DNA of 64,000 bases from Setomelanomma holmii (lineage: Eukaryota; Ascomycota; Dothideomycetes; Pleosporales; Phaeosphaeriaceae): positions 1 to 64,000 of the forward strand of contig ML978158.1 in NCBI GenBank assembly GCA_010015745.1, in the 5' to 3' direction. Position numbers and translations under genes: made by a program. The notes beneath the pieces are model-generated. The model did no database searches and was not told the DNA's origin. It worked only from the letters and a program-made list of their open reading frames with translations. This document shows, in pieces, positions 24,099 to 35,887 of this stretch. Position 1 is the first letter of the stretch. Every line of letters begins with the position of its first letter.

Positions 24099-24735
24099 AT
24101 TCTTGCCCATGTAGGCTTCAGCGGTCTCCTTCATCTTTCCAAGGACGAAGCCTCCGACCTGCGAAGGCGAGTACTTCTGACCCTGTGCCTCGAGCCAGGC
24201 GTCACCGTTGGTGTGCTGGACGATCTTGTATGGCACCTGCTGGATATCACGCTGAACCTCGGCGTCGGTGAACTTGCGACCGATGAGACGCTTCGTAGCG
24301 AAGAGGGTGTTTTCTGGGTTGACGACGGCCTGGCGCTTGGCGGCAATACCGACGAGACGCTCGCCTTCCTTGGTGAAGCCAACGACTGAAGGTGTTGTGC
24401 GGCCACCTGAGCATGTCAACACAAAGTCCAGACTGAATTGAGATGCTAGCACATACCTTCCGAATTCTCAATGATGCGTGGCTGCTTGCCCTCCATCACG
24501 GCGACAGCTGAGTTGGTCGTGCCCAAGTCAATACCGATGACTGAGCCCTTGACCTTCTCCTCGCCGCCATCAGCGTACCCGCGCACAAACTTCGAGCCCA
24601 TGGGAGCTCGGAAAGCGGGTGCGCGCCATGCTGCTGAAGTAGCACGCGGCAAAAACTGGTGAAGACGTCAGGATTGTGTTCTGCATTGCAATGAAGTCAA
24701 CTCACAGTCCGTGATAATCTCGATGAGAGCATCAT
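22602..24735 (-). CDS. SSC1: mitochondrial Hsp70 chaperone (Ssc1)
   Basis: Three exons (24735-24706, 24655-24457, 24406-22602) give 677 residues; both introns are 50 nt with GTGAGT and GTATGT donors. Exon 1 encodes only MMLSSRLSRT and with exon 2 forms an Arg-rich presequence (FLPRATSAAWRAPAFRAP). The nucleotide-binding domain follows (IDLGTTNSAVAVMEG, VYDLGGGTFDISIL, VILVGGMTRMPKV), then the substrate-binding domain and a C-terminal lid. The tail has poly-Gln and EGEGEKKP instead of EEVD, as expected for mitochondrial Hsp70. Family role: motor for protein import and folding in the matrix. ATGATG lies at 24735/24732; the second ATG would work as well. It is transcribed divergently from the DUF2415 gene across a shared 670-bp region with an HSE. 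Confidence 0.95.
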
Positions 24736-24766
24736 GTGTGTGTGTATGTGTGTGTGTATGTGTGTA
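24733..24766. repeat. TG/TATG microsatellite
   Basis: Alternating TG runs interrupted by TATG, starting at the SSC1 start codon and extending upstream, so it lies in the 5' untranslated leader. Confidence 0.75.
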
Positions 24767-25404
24767 GAGATGTTGCTCGGGGATGGAGGCAACAGAGGAT
24801 TGAATGGCGCAGGATGTGTGGGTTAGATGGGAGGATGATTTTTATGACCGCGTGGAGAAGAGCTTGAGAGCCAAAGAATCTTCTATACGCTTCCGAGGCT
24901 AGTCCGATCACCGCCGAAAGTCCGCAGGGCCTGTGCTTCTCGATGGCGACGACACTGGCTGCGGTCTGGAATGGAGTGGTGAGCAATGCACACGATTGTG
25001 GCACCAGACGCCGTCAATGAGCTCTGGAGATATTGTAAGGCGCGCAATGTAATTGCTGCAGTGGCAAGTGCGCTGATGGGCAGATGGGCAGATGCTTGGC
25101 GCATGCTGGGTCGTGTTCGTGTGGGGAAGAACCGACATCTCGACATGCATGGGTAGGCGTCGTCTGTGTCGTGCGCGCCATCAACGAGCCTGCTCTGCCA
25201 CACTCACTCACACACACCACTCACGTCAACCGAGTACTCTGTAGATCCGCCCACATACTTCCATACTTGTCTGCATCGCTCATCTTGAAGTGCAGCGCTG
25301 CCACTAGCGTACCTCGAATGTCGCCGACTGTGACGTAGAGCGCGCCGCCGCCGTTGAACTGTGTAGCCTCGACCTCCCCAGAGACATGCTCCCGCCTGAC
25401 CGCA
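24736..25404. promoter_or_regulatory. shared divergent promoter region of SSC1 and the DUF2415 gene
   Basis: About 670 bp between two divergent start codons. It carries the TG microsatellite and a heat-shock-element match. Short ORFs here are not supported. Confidence 0.5.
24876..24893 (-). promoter_or_regulatory. heat shock element, gap type
   Basis: On the + strand GAA-2-TTC-7-TTC, which on the SSC1 strand is GAA-7-GAA-2-TTC, the gapped Hsf1 pattern. It lies about 140-160 bp upstream of the SSC1 ATG, a sensible place for heat induction. Pattern match only. Confidence 0.45.
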
Positions 25405-27589
25405 ATGGCCGTCGATGACTTCCTGTGCGCGACCCTTATCTGTACCGTGCTGCGCAGAATACTGACTGTTGCAGGAGTCGCGACACGAAAACGTTTGTCC
25501 AGTCCAACAAATCCTACTATCCCACCAAGATCCCCATCGCGTGAGCTCCCCGTATGCGCATCGCGTATTGGCTACGTAGGCTAATAGGCGCAGTCATTAT
25601 CAGCTACGGCACTTCATCTCTTCGCCGGAGCCCGACCTCATCTACTATGCGAGCGGCTATGATGTCTACTGCCTCAACGCGGTAACGAGAACGCAGGCGC
25701 ATGTCACCACGCTGCCCTGGGAAGCGCGCTGCACGGCTTCAGGCCATGGCTATGTGTGTGTGGGCGGCGCCGACGACGGCAACTTTGCTGCCATCAAGGT
25801 GGTGGGCTTCCCTCCCGCAGACTCATCCGACGTCGACGCCTCGCTGCCCCTCGACTTCCAAACCCGACTGCCTCGCCCGTCACGTCTCGGCGCCCCGCAT
25901 CGCATACGCCTCGAGAAGATTGGAGAGGATATTGTCAACTCAATATCAATACACGAGTTCCCAGCTGAGAGCGACGGGCAGGACGAGGTGGTGGCAGTCT
26001 TGACCAACAACGACAAGACGGTGCGCCTATATTCGCTCACGCAGAATCTGGAGTTGACCGTGCTGGATCTGCCCTTTGCCGTGAATCATGCGACTATCTC
26101 ACCTGATGGACAATTGCTCGTCGCTGTGGGTGACACTCCAACCGCCTACTTCTTCGAGCGAGTGAAGCTGGACAGGCCCAGCAGCATGAAGACTCCCGAA
26201 GGACGTCTACAGATGATACCTCCGGAGTGGCAGCTGCTCGAACAGGTAGCACTATACCGGCCAACGACTGGCCCTTGCGCGGACGGCTACTTTTCTACAG
26301 CCTGGTCACCATTAGGGCGTCTATGCGCGGTCGGATCAGAGTGCGGGTACATCACCGTCTTCGACATGGAACTGCTCAAGAGGGTCGAGTACGGCGAGGA
26401 TGCGGTCGTGCAGCTGATCAGCTCGACGCGACCAGACACGACGGCCGGTGCTGGTGCTGTGCGGACCATGCACTTCTCGCCGAACCCGTGGGACTTCCTC
26501 GTGTGGAGCGAGGATCAGGGCAGGGTGTGCGTGGCTGACTTGCGATCAGGGCTGAAGGTGAAGCAGGTTCTCGAGCTGGACCCGAAAGAGGAAGGCCTCG
26601 AGAAAGTCGAAATTGCAGACTTTGACTTGACCATCAGCCCAGAGATGCACGAGCTGCGGCGAGAAGCCGATTTCATCCGCAGCTATCGCCGCGCTCTCGA
26701 CTCAGACGGCACAGCAGCCGCCGTAAATGCGGCGACTGAGTACTTTGAAGCGGATTCTGAGCGGCAGCGACATCGTAGGCTTGGCGTAATCGAGTCGGAC
26801 AATGATCCACATGGCCTGACTGCGCACGAAAGGCAGGTACTCGAAGCCTTGCGAACGACGAGGCAGCGGGAAGAAGCTCGTGAGCAGGGCATCACGCCTC
26901 GGAGCATCAACTACAACACTTCGAGACACGTCGATAGCGCGAGTCGACGGGAACAGATGGAAATCATGGCTGAATTTGTACCAGAGAGCTTTCGACGAGG
27001 GAACCGCTCTACACAGGAGCGAGCAGCGCCTCGACGACAGGCTTCAGTCGTGGTCTCAATCGATCCAAACACGGTCAACGCCCCTTCGTCACATACGAAC
27101 ATCACCGATTCTGCCCCGACACGCTCACCAAACGTGATCCCTGCGCATGCACGTCGTGTCACCAATGAAATAACAAGCTCGACTGACGATGCGTGGCGCA
27201 CCATTGAGGAAGCCCTCTCTAGTCAGGCGCGCGCTGCAAACGAAACAGCTCGGACTGCCACATCAAATCCCATCAATGTCAGCAGCACGAGCACGTCTAC
27301 CGCACCTGAGTTTCGCTCTGAACTTCGCCGCCTCCGCCAGCTGACGCAGATGCGGGAGCGTCTCCGCAATGCTCGTGCCAGCCAGCCGTCCGCGGAGACG
27401 TATGAGTTCAGTTTGGGGCTGAGAAGACCGAGTCGCAGCTCATATGATCCCAGCTTGGGTGTCAGAACCGCTGGGCTGGCCATGAGCCAGGACGGAAGGA
27501 CACTGTACTGTGGAACTGAAGAAGGAATTTTTGAGTTCAAGTTGAATCTGCATGTCAGAAAGGGGTTTCCCGCTGTACACCCCCGGTGA
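25405..27589 (+). CDS. DUF2415 WD40-like protein
   Basis: Three exons: 25405-25424 (MAVDDFL..), 25475-25540 (..FVQSNKSYYPTKIPI) and 25594-27589, giving 693 residues. The joins restore IPIAHYQLRHFISSPEPD, a typical N-terminal stretch for this family. Residues about 50-330 form irregular WD/beta-propeller blades (VVAVLTNNDKTVRLYSL, FSTAWSPLGRLCAVGSECGY). The DUF2415 core follows: MHFSPNPWDFLVWSEDQGRV. Residues about 340-640 are long, charged and Arg/Ser-rich, and a last blade-like piece (GLAMSQDGRTLYCGTEEGIFEF) closes the protein. Function in fungi is not established to my knowledge. The 20-nt first exon is the least certain part; it rests on frame, a GTGCGC donor and a CTGAC-TGTTGCAG acceptor. 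Confidence 0.82.
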
Positions 27590-28197
27590 AAAGGAGAGCG
27601 TGAAGCTGATTGCGTTGGCTCAGATTGCACTAATTCTTCCCCTGTATCTATACTATCATGGACGGAGCATCAACGGTGTCACGGTGGTTGTCGGCGTAAT
27701 GTGTAGTCTGAAGCTCTCTGGGAGGAGTTGTTTTCACACACGGGTTTGCTGCAGTATGTATACCCAATTATCAGGCATCAAAAGCAAGTCAACAATGGCA
27801 ATACCGTCCTCTTTGCCTCATGACATGCGAATTCTAGGCAAGGCGATCTGATGGTGGATTGACGTGTGTTCATCTGGGGCAATAGATCCTTGCGCCCAGA
27901 CCCGATGTGCGGAGGGAAAACTGCCGACGAACCAGAGTGGCGCGAAATGGCGCAATTGGAGCGGTGACTCTTTATACGTCAGGCCTCATGTACCTTGCAG
28001 ATGTCTTTGGTGAATACTCTACACCGTCCTCTTCCTATCCGAAATATTCCTTCTTCCATTACCTGGCTCCCACTACCTCAGTTACCTCTACAATCCCACG
28101 TAAGTGGACCACCTAAACAGACTTGCCTCAACGCGAAACCTGCACGACCACCCCGCCACCCCTCCGCACCAAGGCCGATTTCCGGCCGCTCACCACC
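27590..28197. other. intergenic, promoter of cystathionine beta-lyase
   Basis: 3' flank of the DUF2415 gene and 5' flank of the lyase gene. Nothing else recognised. Confidence 0.4.
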
Positions 28198-29663
28198 ATG
28201 GCCGGCGAAGGCTCCAAGAGCAAGGCCACGGGCACAGGCAAGCTGCCTACGCTTGATCTCGACGGCCACAACCTGCCGCCGTCGCCTGCACCGAGCACAC
28301 CGCGCAATGGCAGGAAGTATGCGCTCGCAACGGAGCTGGTGTACACGGAGAGCAGTGACCAGTACAATGCCAGCTCTGTGCCCATCTACCAGGTACGCGC
28401 AATGCCATGAGCCACTGACGGCTATGTGCAATACCAGAATTGGCTGACCACGACAGTCGGCAACCTTCAAGCAGGAGTCGGCTACGGGCGGCGGCGGCGA
28501 GTACGACTACACACGCTCCGGCAATCCCACACGAACGCACCTCGAGCGACACCTGGCCAAGATCATGGCCGCCAGCCGCGCCCTCGTTGTCTCGTCGGGC
28601 ATGGGCGCTCTCGACGTCATCACCCGCCTGCTGCGTCCTGGCGATGAAGTCGTGACTGGTGATGACTTGTACGGTGGAAGCAACAGACTGCTCAAGTACC
28701 TCTCGACACATGGCGGCATCACCGTGCACCACGTGGACACGACAAACCTAGAGAAGGTGCGCGCCGTCGTCAATAGCAAGACGGCCATGGTGCTCCTTGA
28801 GACACCGACGAACCCCCTCATCAAGATCTGCGATGTTCCTGCCATCGCCAGCATTGCGCACAGTGCGAACCCCGCTGCCATTGTCGCTGTCGACAACACC
28901 ATGATGTCGCCCATGCTTCTCAACCCACTCGACCTCGGCGCCGATGTCGTCTACGAGTCGGGCACCAAGTACCTGTCAGGCCACCACGATCTCATGGCAG
29001 GCGTCATCGCAGTCAACGACTCTGCGCTTGGTGATCGCCTGTACTTCACAATCAATGCGTCAGGATGTGGGCTGTCGCCGTTCGACTCGTGGCTGCTCCT
29101 CCGTGGTGTCAAGACGCTTGGTGTGCGCATGGAGAAGCAGCAGGCAAACGCTATGCGCATTGCCCAATTTCTCGAGTCTCATGGCTTCAAGGTGCGCTAC
29201 CCTGGCCTCAAGTCCCATCCGCAGTATGACCTTCACTGGAGCATGGCACGCGGCGCAGGTGCAGTTCTATCGTTCGAGACAGGCAACGTCAATGTCAGCG
29301 AGAGAATTGTTGAAAGCGCGCGCTTGTGGGCTATTAGTGTCAGCTTTGGATGTGTGAACAGCCTGATTAGCATGCCCTGCCGCATGAGCCATGCGAGCAT
29401 AGACGAGAAGACGAGAAAGGAGCGTAACATGCCTGAGGACATTATTCGGCTGTGTGTTGGCATTGAAGACCCTGAGGATTTAATGGACGATCTGAGCCGG
29501 GCGGTAAGTTAATCTGCATACTATAAGCATTTGCCTTTGCTGACGATGTTTTCAGCTTGTACAGGCTGGTGCCGTGAACATCACGCCTGACGGTTTCCGT
29601 GCTCTAGTAGCCGATGGGTCCTCAAACGAGGGCTCTGACGCCGCCGCTGCAAATGCACAATAG
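28198..29663 (+). CDS. cystathionine beta-lyase
   Basis: Three exons (28198-28392, 28457-29503, 29556-29663) give 449 residues, close to the fungal family length. It is a Cys/Met-metabolism PLP enzyme: YDYTRSGNPTRTHLE, the glycine loop SSGMGALDVI, VDNTMMSPML, the PLP-lysine motif ESGTKYLSGHHDLMAG, and RLCVGIEDPEDLMDD near the end. It converts cystathionine to homocysteine, pyruvate and ammonia in methionine synthesis. The choice over cystathionine gamma-lyase or gamma-synthase rests on overall resemblance to Str3/MetC-like fungal proteins (KQESATGGGGEYDYTRSGNP). Introns are 64 and 52 nt. The last exon adds only LVQAGAVNITPDGFRALV and a short Ala/Ser tail. Confidence 0.9.
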
Positions 29664-30513
29664 GCATGCATTTCACAAGTCAAGTCACCGCTGTCCTGCC
29701 CAGTCATAGTAGGTTAACGTGATACCACCTTATTGAATGTCAGGGACAAGATGCTTCGATTCGCAACTCTCTCTGATCCAGTCACCTCTGTCACCCCTGT
29801 GGTGTTAACGTGATACTTGTCTGGTCGTGTTGAAAATTTGTTGCAGATGTAGCCCTTGCTTTGTTGTCTTGGGTGGTCAAAAGCATGGATAGGTGGCGCA
29901 ACAAGACTTCCATTACTACAATTGAAATATTCTTCTAAAATGGGTCGAATGTGTATATCGTGTGACGTGTTGATTGTGAGTGCGTACGTAAATACTTGCC
30001 GGGGATCGCCGTCATTGTCGATCGATCTGATTTGTATGATCGTGAGAAGTATCATAAGGTCATTTGGTGTATCTTGTGTTGGGTGCGATTGTACTATTAT
30101 CGCCCGAACTCGTAGCCAAAGGCGCGCCAAGCATGACGTTACGGACCCTCGGACTTACCAAATCTCATGTAGCGGCTGCCCATGCTCTAATCCACTCGAA
30201 ACTCCTACTAGGAGTATCAAAGACAAGTACATTCCTCGACCTCCGTTCCGATCCATGACAATTCCAGTTGCCCATACTGCGTGTCGGTCATGCGTAGTAT
30301 GAGCACGCCCAAAGTACCGAGGTTGACCAGCATTTCTTCGGGACACCAGCATCCGTTTCGAGCATTCTACATCGCACAGCAATCCCGAGAGACAAGCCCA
30401 AATTAGGCGCCGGCAGAGTCGAAGTTGAATTCCGACTGGCACTTCCAATACGGACATCTCAGCCGGGGTGTTCCGGGAATGGGGAGCACAGCATTCTGAG
30501 AGAGATAGAACTC
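29664..30513. other. intergenic, no gene seen
   Basis: Short ORFs on both strands without domains; 3' flank of the lyase gene and 5' flank of the next. Confidence 0.4.
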
Positions 30514-31467
30514 ATGGCGCAGTTTTACGACCTCCCGCGAGAATTGCGTGACCTTATCTATATGGCCATTCTCAACTGGGAGTGCCCGCGACCGACACTC
30601 GAGCAAACTTTTGGCTGGCCCAACACCTGGAACCTGCGCAGCGGCCACCGAGGTGATGACGGTTGTGTCTTCTCTATGAAGAAAGTACCTCCAACCTGCG
30701 CGAACGTGCTTGTGGTGAATCGCCAGGTCAACGAGGAGTTGATGCAAGCAATTAGTCGGGCGAGGCGGACAGAATCTCTATTGGCCAAACTGGACTGCAT
30801 CGCGAGGAACGGGGAAACATTCTACTTCACTTGGCTGTCAATACCAACTGTCCATACCACTACCGTATCTGCTCACGAAGCAAACCACAGATCCGTGTCA
30901 ACCTGGGGCCCCAACGTCCCTGTTCTTGGAAAGTTACTGGCAGCATCCCCGCGAAGCGACTCTTCGAGGACAAAGGTCTCCACACATATCGAACGGCTTC
31001 ATATTGATGTTCGAATATTCGACAACGATCTTGCCAAGCAAACACGTTTGCGAAGTCCACCCATCCAAACAAGCTGGGCCATTTGCGCAGCACTGCAGAA
31101 GATATTGGAACAGGACCCCGATTCCGATTCCTCATACTCATCTCCGGGCGGAGTTGACATTGAGACATTAGTCCTCAATATCATTCCACCGTCAATTCCG
31201 AAAGATCTTCCCACTAATCTGGAAGAGTCCGCACGGATAGAAGCCGCTAATCTGCCACAGACGGTAGCACGCGAACTCGTTGATGTATGGAATAAATTGT
31301 GGTCTGGAGATTCTTATAAAGCACGGCAATATCGCGTTTTACTAGAGAAGATTATGAAGGTGAGGATATGCGTAGATGGAGTAATGATCAGGGAGAGGGA
31401 GTTGAGACTCGAGTTGGAGAGGGGACAGGCGGAGAGAAGAAGGATAGCTATGCGAGTTGGATGGTAG
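30514..31467 (+). CDS. 2EXR/F-box-like fungal protein
   Basis: A single-exon ORF of 317 residues starting MAQFYDLPRELRDLIYMAIL, the hallmark LPxELRxxIY opening of the fungal 2EXR/F-box-like expanded family. A second family feature, VLVVNRQVNEELMQAI, follows at about residue 68. The remainder includes an IERLHIDVRIFDNDL strand-like stretch and a charged C-terminal helix (RERELRLELERGQAERRRI). These proteins are numerous in Pezizomycotina and mostly uncharacterised; SCF adaptor activity is only a guess. No introns and no frame damage. Confidence 0.75.
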   Translation: MAQFYDLPRELRDLIYMAILNWECPRPTLEQTFGWPNTWNLRSGHRGDDGCVFSMKKVPPTCANVLVVNRQVNEELMQAISRARRTESLLAKLDCIARNGETFYFTWLSIPTVHTTTVSAHEANHRSVSTWGPNVPVLGKLLAASPRSDSSRTKVSTHIERLHIDVRIFDNDLAKQTRLRSPPIQTSWAICAALQKILEQDPDSDSSYSSPGGVDIETLVLNIIPPSIPKDLPTNLEESARIEAANLPQTVARELVDVWNKLWSGDSYKARQYRVLLEKIMKVRICVDGVMIRERELRLELERGQAERRRIAMRVGW

Positions 31468-32524
31468 GAAGAATTGTTGATGCTTCTAGAGAACAATCAA
31501 CGCTCATCGATACACATGGCTTGAGCGATCGATCGAATCAGCAGTCATGAAGCAGATGCCCTGTCCCGTCGTGCGCATACCAGTAGAGTTTTCTTCAAAG
31601 TTTTCAACAAGTTCCCGCATGCGCATCTCGCTGACGACGGCAGCCGCAAATGCACTTGTTGAATTTCCTGCTAGGGAAGGTCCTCTTCGCTGGCGCAACG
31701 CCAGGGGTAATCCCAAAAGCGACGGTGTCGGCTCGGCACGCGCAAGGCGCCGGATGGTCCTGATCAGCTTGTCTCGCCTCCCATGAAGCCCTCACTCCAC
31801 GACATTCCTGAGACGGAAGCGCTGCTGATCTTCCCTATGCGATGCACGCCTTCACTAGCGGTGTAGCTCCGATCATTGCGCTGTCAAGTCCAACCGCCAG
31901 TCTCCAGGTAGGTGCCAACGGAAGCGGCAAGTGGGCAAATCGGGACGAAAACGGTCTGTTCAAAGGTGCTGTCAGCATTCGTATGAGACGCGCACAAGTC
32001 ACGACTGGCGTGCATCAACGGCCTTGGCATGCCAAAATACGTTTCATGAAACAGACCTCGGCGTCAGGCCCTTGCTGATTAAGGTCGGCGCCCCCATCGT
32101 CATTCGCTGCGATGCCTCAGCGGCTCCACCCGCAATTGGCCAGACTTCGACGCCCGCTTCAGGGGCATCCAATTCACCAAACGGTGAAGCGCCTTCTGCA
32201 TACCATTTTTTATGTTCCCGACACGCGGTCCCGGATCAGGCGTGCGGGAGGCAGTCCCCGTGGGCGATAGCTTGCTGGGGCCATGACAGGGCTTTTTCAT
32301 GTGAGCACCGCGCGTTTTATATAAGACGGGGTCCTTATGCTCCCTGACAAGGAGTCGTTTGATCTACGTTGGTTTGCTGTGTGCACTCACTCTTTTTGTC
32401 CTTTTACTGTCCTTTCCACAAAAGTTCTGATACACCTGATCGTCGTGTCCTCTACACACGCGTGATCGTCCTGATTACCATTGCACATCTTCATACTGCT
32501 GGGCAGTAGTTCCTTTCATTCTTC
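31468..32524. other. intergenic, no gene seen
   Basis: Small ORFs up to about 138 codons (31931-32347) without recognisable domains. The last 200 bp hold the bestrophin promoter. Confidence 0.4.
32318..32324 (+). promoter_or_regulatory. TATA box (TATATAA)
   Basis: TATATAAG about 200 bp upstream of the ATG at 32525, followed by a pyrimidine-rich leader. Pattern match only. Confidence 0.35.
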
Positions 32525-34135
32525 ATGACACGTGCAGAATCCATCGAGATGGCCGCCTCCGTCGCAACCAGCACCAAAACTCTCAAGCCGAGCGAGATTG
32601 AGATTCCCGGCACTAGTAGCATCAATAATGAACAGCCAGAGTTGCTGTCTCCACGGTCGTGGCGACACCGCGCCGGAACATATCAGCCACCCTCGAGGAG
32701 GCAGACCAATGGTACTTTGGATGCCGAAGACTACTTTGTACGCTCCGACTCTCGGTGATCAAGGGGAGAGTCTTGCTAACAAGAGTAGGAAGGACCTCGC
32801 GATATGTCGAAGCATTCCAAATGGCCCTTCTTCATGAGGATGCATGGTTCCGTCTTCCCGAAGATGATCCTTCCATTGACGGTTGTCACCCTCTGGTCTA
32901 CCCTCATTACCTGCATTTCAGAGTTCCTGCACCCACTCGCAGTCAGCACTTTGTTACTCACGGTCCTTGGTTTCGTCGTCGGTCTTGCGATCTCCTTCCG
33001 AACAAGCACAGCATACGAGCGTTACACTGAAGGCAGGAAGTACTGGAGTCAGTTGGTCTTCATCAGCCAAAACATGGCACGCACGATCTGGTTCCACACC
33101 GCCGAACGTGAGGGTGAGCTAGGCAAGGAGGATCTCTTAAACAAGTTGTACGTAATGGGCAAGCCTTGACGGCCAGGACAGGACTAATGCTTGTCTACAG
33201 GACCGCTTTGAACCTCCTAAACGCTTACGCTTGCTCTGTGAAGCACAGACTTCGATTCGAGCCCGGTATTGACTACCCAGATCTACGTGAACGCGTGGAG
33301 TTCCTCGACACTTTCGCCAAGGCTGCAGATGTGGATATTCCAAAGCCAAAGGAAAGAGGCAAGGCGAAGGCAGTCGGAGAGTACCTCGGTGTAACTTTTG
33401 CTGAGTCCAACCCTCGCAAGAGGATCAAGCGCTCCAAGAAGCCACTCGGTAACCTGTCTCTCGAGATTTTGAACCACTTGTCTTGCTATGTCCACAGCAT
33501 CATCGACAACGAGACACTGAAAATCGGTCTTTATCAGAACCAAGCTAGTAAGTCTAATATCAACAATGTCTTTCCAGCTTCATACCAACCTGTCTGCAGT
33601 CACTGGTATTGTACAGTTGAACGAGGCATTGACTGGCATGGATCGTGTTCTGCAAACTCCCCTTCCTATCGCTTACTCCATCGCCATCTCCCAGATCACC
33701 TGGGTCTACGTAATGCTCTTGCCTTTCCAGCTTTGGGATGATCTTGGCTGGATCACCATCCCTGGTTGCGTGTTTGCCGCCTATATCATCATTGGTCTCG
33801 CATCCATTGGTCGCGAAATTGAGAACCCATTCGGCAACGACGTCAACGATCTTCCCCTCGAAGCCTACTGCGAAGAGCTGGAGATGGACATCGATACCAT
33901 CACATCTCAGCCAACGCCCACCACTCGCGAGTTCATGAAGAGGGACGGCAACATGCCAATCTGGCCGCTGAGCCAGAAGAACTACCAGAGCTGGGCGGGA
34001 CGAAGCAAGCAGGATATCCGCGACGCACTGATGACCAAGACTAAGGCAGATATGGCGGTCCGCAAGAGCTTTGCATTGCCGAGGGCCAGTGAGAGTGACG
34101 AGAAGCACACGCACAGCCTGCAGCAAGACGCTTAG
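32525..34135 (+). CDS. bestrophin-family (UPF0187) anion channel
   Basis: Four exons (32525-32737, 32789-33147, 33201-33547, 33600-34135) give 484 residues. Introns are 51-53 nt, the first with a GCTAAC branch site. After about 75 disordered residues comes a membrane region (MILPLTVVTLWSTLITCISE, VLGFVVGLAISFRTSTAYER). The family signature SFRTSTAYERYxEGRKYW is clear. A second pair of membrane helices (AYSIAISQITWVYVMLLPFQ, IPGCVFAAYIIIGLASIG) ends in the conserved IGREIENPFGNDVNDLP. Related bestrophins and bacterial YneE proteins form pentameric chloride channels; localisation in fungi is unclear. The last intron uses the second CAG (33597-33599), because only that join keeps frame and gives QNQAITGIVQLNEAL. 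An alternative start is the ATG at 32549. Confidence 0.9.
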
Positions 34136-34797
34136 GTGGAGATGTCTCGATACAGGATGGATGTCTGAAGCAAGGTGCCAATTGGCGTCTTTGACGATAG
34201 CGAGGGGTCACGGCGCTTTTATGCTTTCTTGTTTCGTTTGCACTTCTCACGGCCGTACTTTATTACAGCCATAGGCTGTGCACTTCACCCATCTGCAGAA
34301 ATAGAAATGTTCCAGTCTCGTTTGATTCCCCTATGTCTTCAGCTTGAACGTCCACATGGTATGATAAAAACCTGCGTCCCAGTCGTAGAATAATCGCAGT
34401 TCATGGTCTCAGGTAACTAGGTGCCGGAGAGAGTCGTTTGGTTGCTTGGAGGGGTAGTTGTCAGAGCGAGACGGCAAGAGGCGTGGTGTTCGTGCAGCTG
34501 TGAGGAGTGGAAGGCCCACGCGACAATGGTCGTCGCTTCGGTCATCAGCCCACCCAATGACGTCTCACGAGCAGCGCCTCGAAGCTGTCATTTATGGAAC
34601 ACAGCGCTCACATGAGGCCCAGAGATGATGGTCCCAAACGGCCCGCACACTTCAACACTAATGCACCCCTCTTCCCCAGACTTCATGTCTACGACTGCTA
34701 GAGCGCCCATGCCGTCGTCCGTCCTCCTCTCCAGCTGAATGGAATCCCGAAAGTCGACACACGGAGCATATCCGCACTCGACGTACCTACTACTGCA
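34136..34797. other. intergenic, no gene seen
   Basis: 3' flank of the bestrophin gene; no supported ORF. Confidence 0.4.
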
Positions 34798-35373
34798 ATG
34801 TCGGAAGCGCCGGGTGCAGCCATGACGGCAGGCGCAGTAACTGCAGAAAACAACAAGCCCAGTAATACGGAGCGCGAAGCTGAAGAGCGCGGTCGACTTA
34901 AAAGGCGCCGCCTGTCTTCAGCATCTCCACGCCGTGCGTCTTCACCCTCAAGAGGCCACGAACGCCATAGTGGCTCGCGGTATCGAGAGCACCACCGCAA
35001 GCCCCATCGACCATGCTCCCCAGCATCCAGCATATCCCCACCAACCGTGCTGCAAAAGAAGACGAGAAGGAGGAGCGACGCCGAAGCAGATCATACCTTT
35101 CGCGGTCGTGCAAGGAACCGAAGCGACAGCAGGGGGAGGACTGAGGACACTGTCGTCGAGGACGAGAGTACCTTCTTGGAGAGACTCCGGAGATTCAGAA
35201 AAAGGAGCCAGCCGCCCAGACGGCACAAGATCGAGGAGGAAGATGAGGCCGCCGAGCTGAGGAGGGAGCGGAGTTACCACAAGCTGTCCAGGGTGCATCG
35301 CCGGGACTCAAAGGGCGAAGGCGTCGAGCAGACATGTATAGCAGAAGACAGACGCACCGAGCAAGCTGTATGA
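34798..35373 (+). CDS. Arg/Ser-rich hypothetical protein
   Basis: An uninterrupted ORF of 191 residues with a strongly biased composition: basic and Ser-rich (RLKRRRLSSASPRRASSPSR, RHSGSRYREHHRKPHR), then a charged helix (ERLRRFRKRSQPPRRHKIEE, EAAELRRERSYHKLSRVH). The composition recalls nuclear RNA-processing proteins, but no domain is recognisable. The reading frame is long for its GC content and keeps a consistent bias, which supports coding. Alternative frames are also partly open, so a damaged longer gene is possible. Function is unknown; I would not go beyond 'nuclear-like basic protein'. Confidence 0.4.
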   Translation: MSEAPGAAMTAGAVTAENNKPSNTEREAEERGRLKRRRLSSASPRRASSPSRGHERHSGSRYREHHRKPHRPCSPASSISPPTVLQKKTRRRSDAEADHTFRGRARNRSDSRGRTEDTVVEDESTFLERLRRFRKRSQPPRRHKIEEEDEAAELRRERSYHKLSRVHRRDSKGEGVEQTCIAEDRRTEQAV

Positions 35374-35887
35374 ACTTGTATCATCTTGATTCTGGGGTTG
35401 CGTTTTGGATTTGGAGTTTCTTGCTGGGAAGGTCATGTCGGAGACATTACATGGCAAGCATAATACTTGAATCAGAATCAGTGAAGGGCCAAACAAATGT
35501 CGTGAGTAGAGTCACGGCTAACATGAGAGACGACTAGCACAGTCTCGCCCGTGCACGCGACAGCTGTCATGCCCCGCCAGCAGCACAATGAGCATTGCAA
35601 GACGCGCGTGGCCGTGCAATCTGATGCGCGCGAGACCAAGCCGTGGCACTCCAGACGCCTTCACCAGCACAATGGGCGGCGCCGCTGTCAAACCTCGCAC
35701 TCCTCTGCCGACACATCCGCGCTGCTCAGCTCATCATCCTTGGTGTCTCTCGAAGATTCCACCGAGGTGCGCCTCCAAAAGAACCCCACACCCCGCGCCT
35801 GCCCAATCATTACTACACAACTCCGACGCGCCTCCGCCCTCACGCCCTTAGGGTTGCCCTATATTCCTACAGTCACTGGTGGTAGGC
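35374..35887. other. intergenic, promoter of CHIP-like gene
   Basis: No supported gene. Confidence 0.4.
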
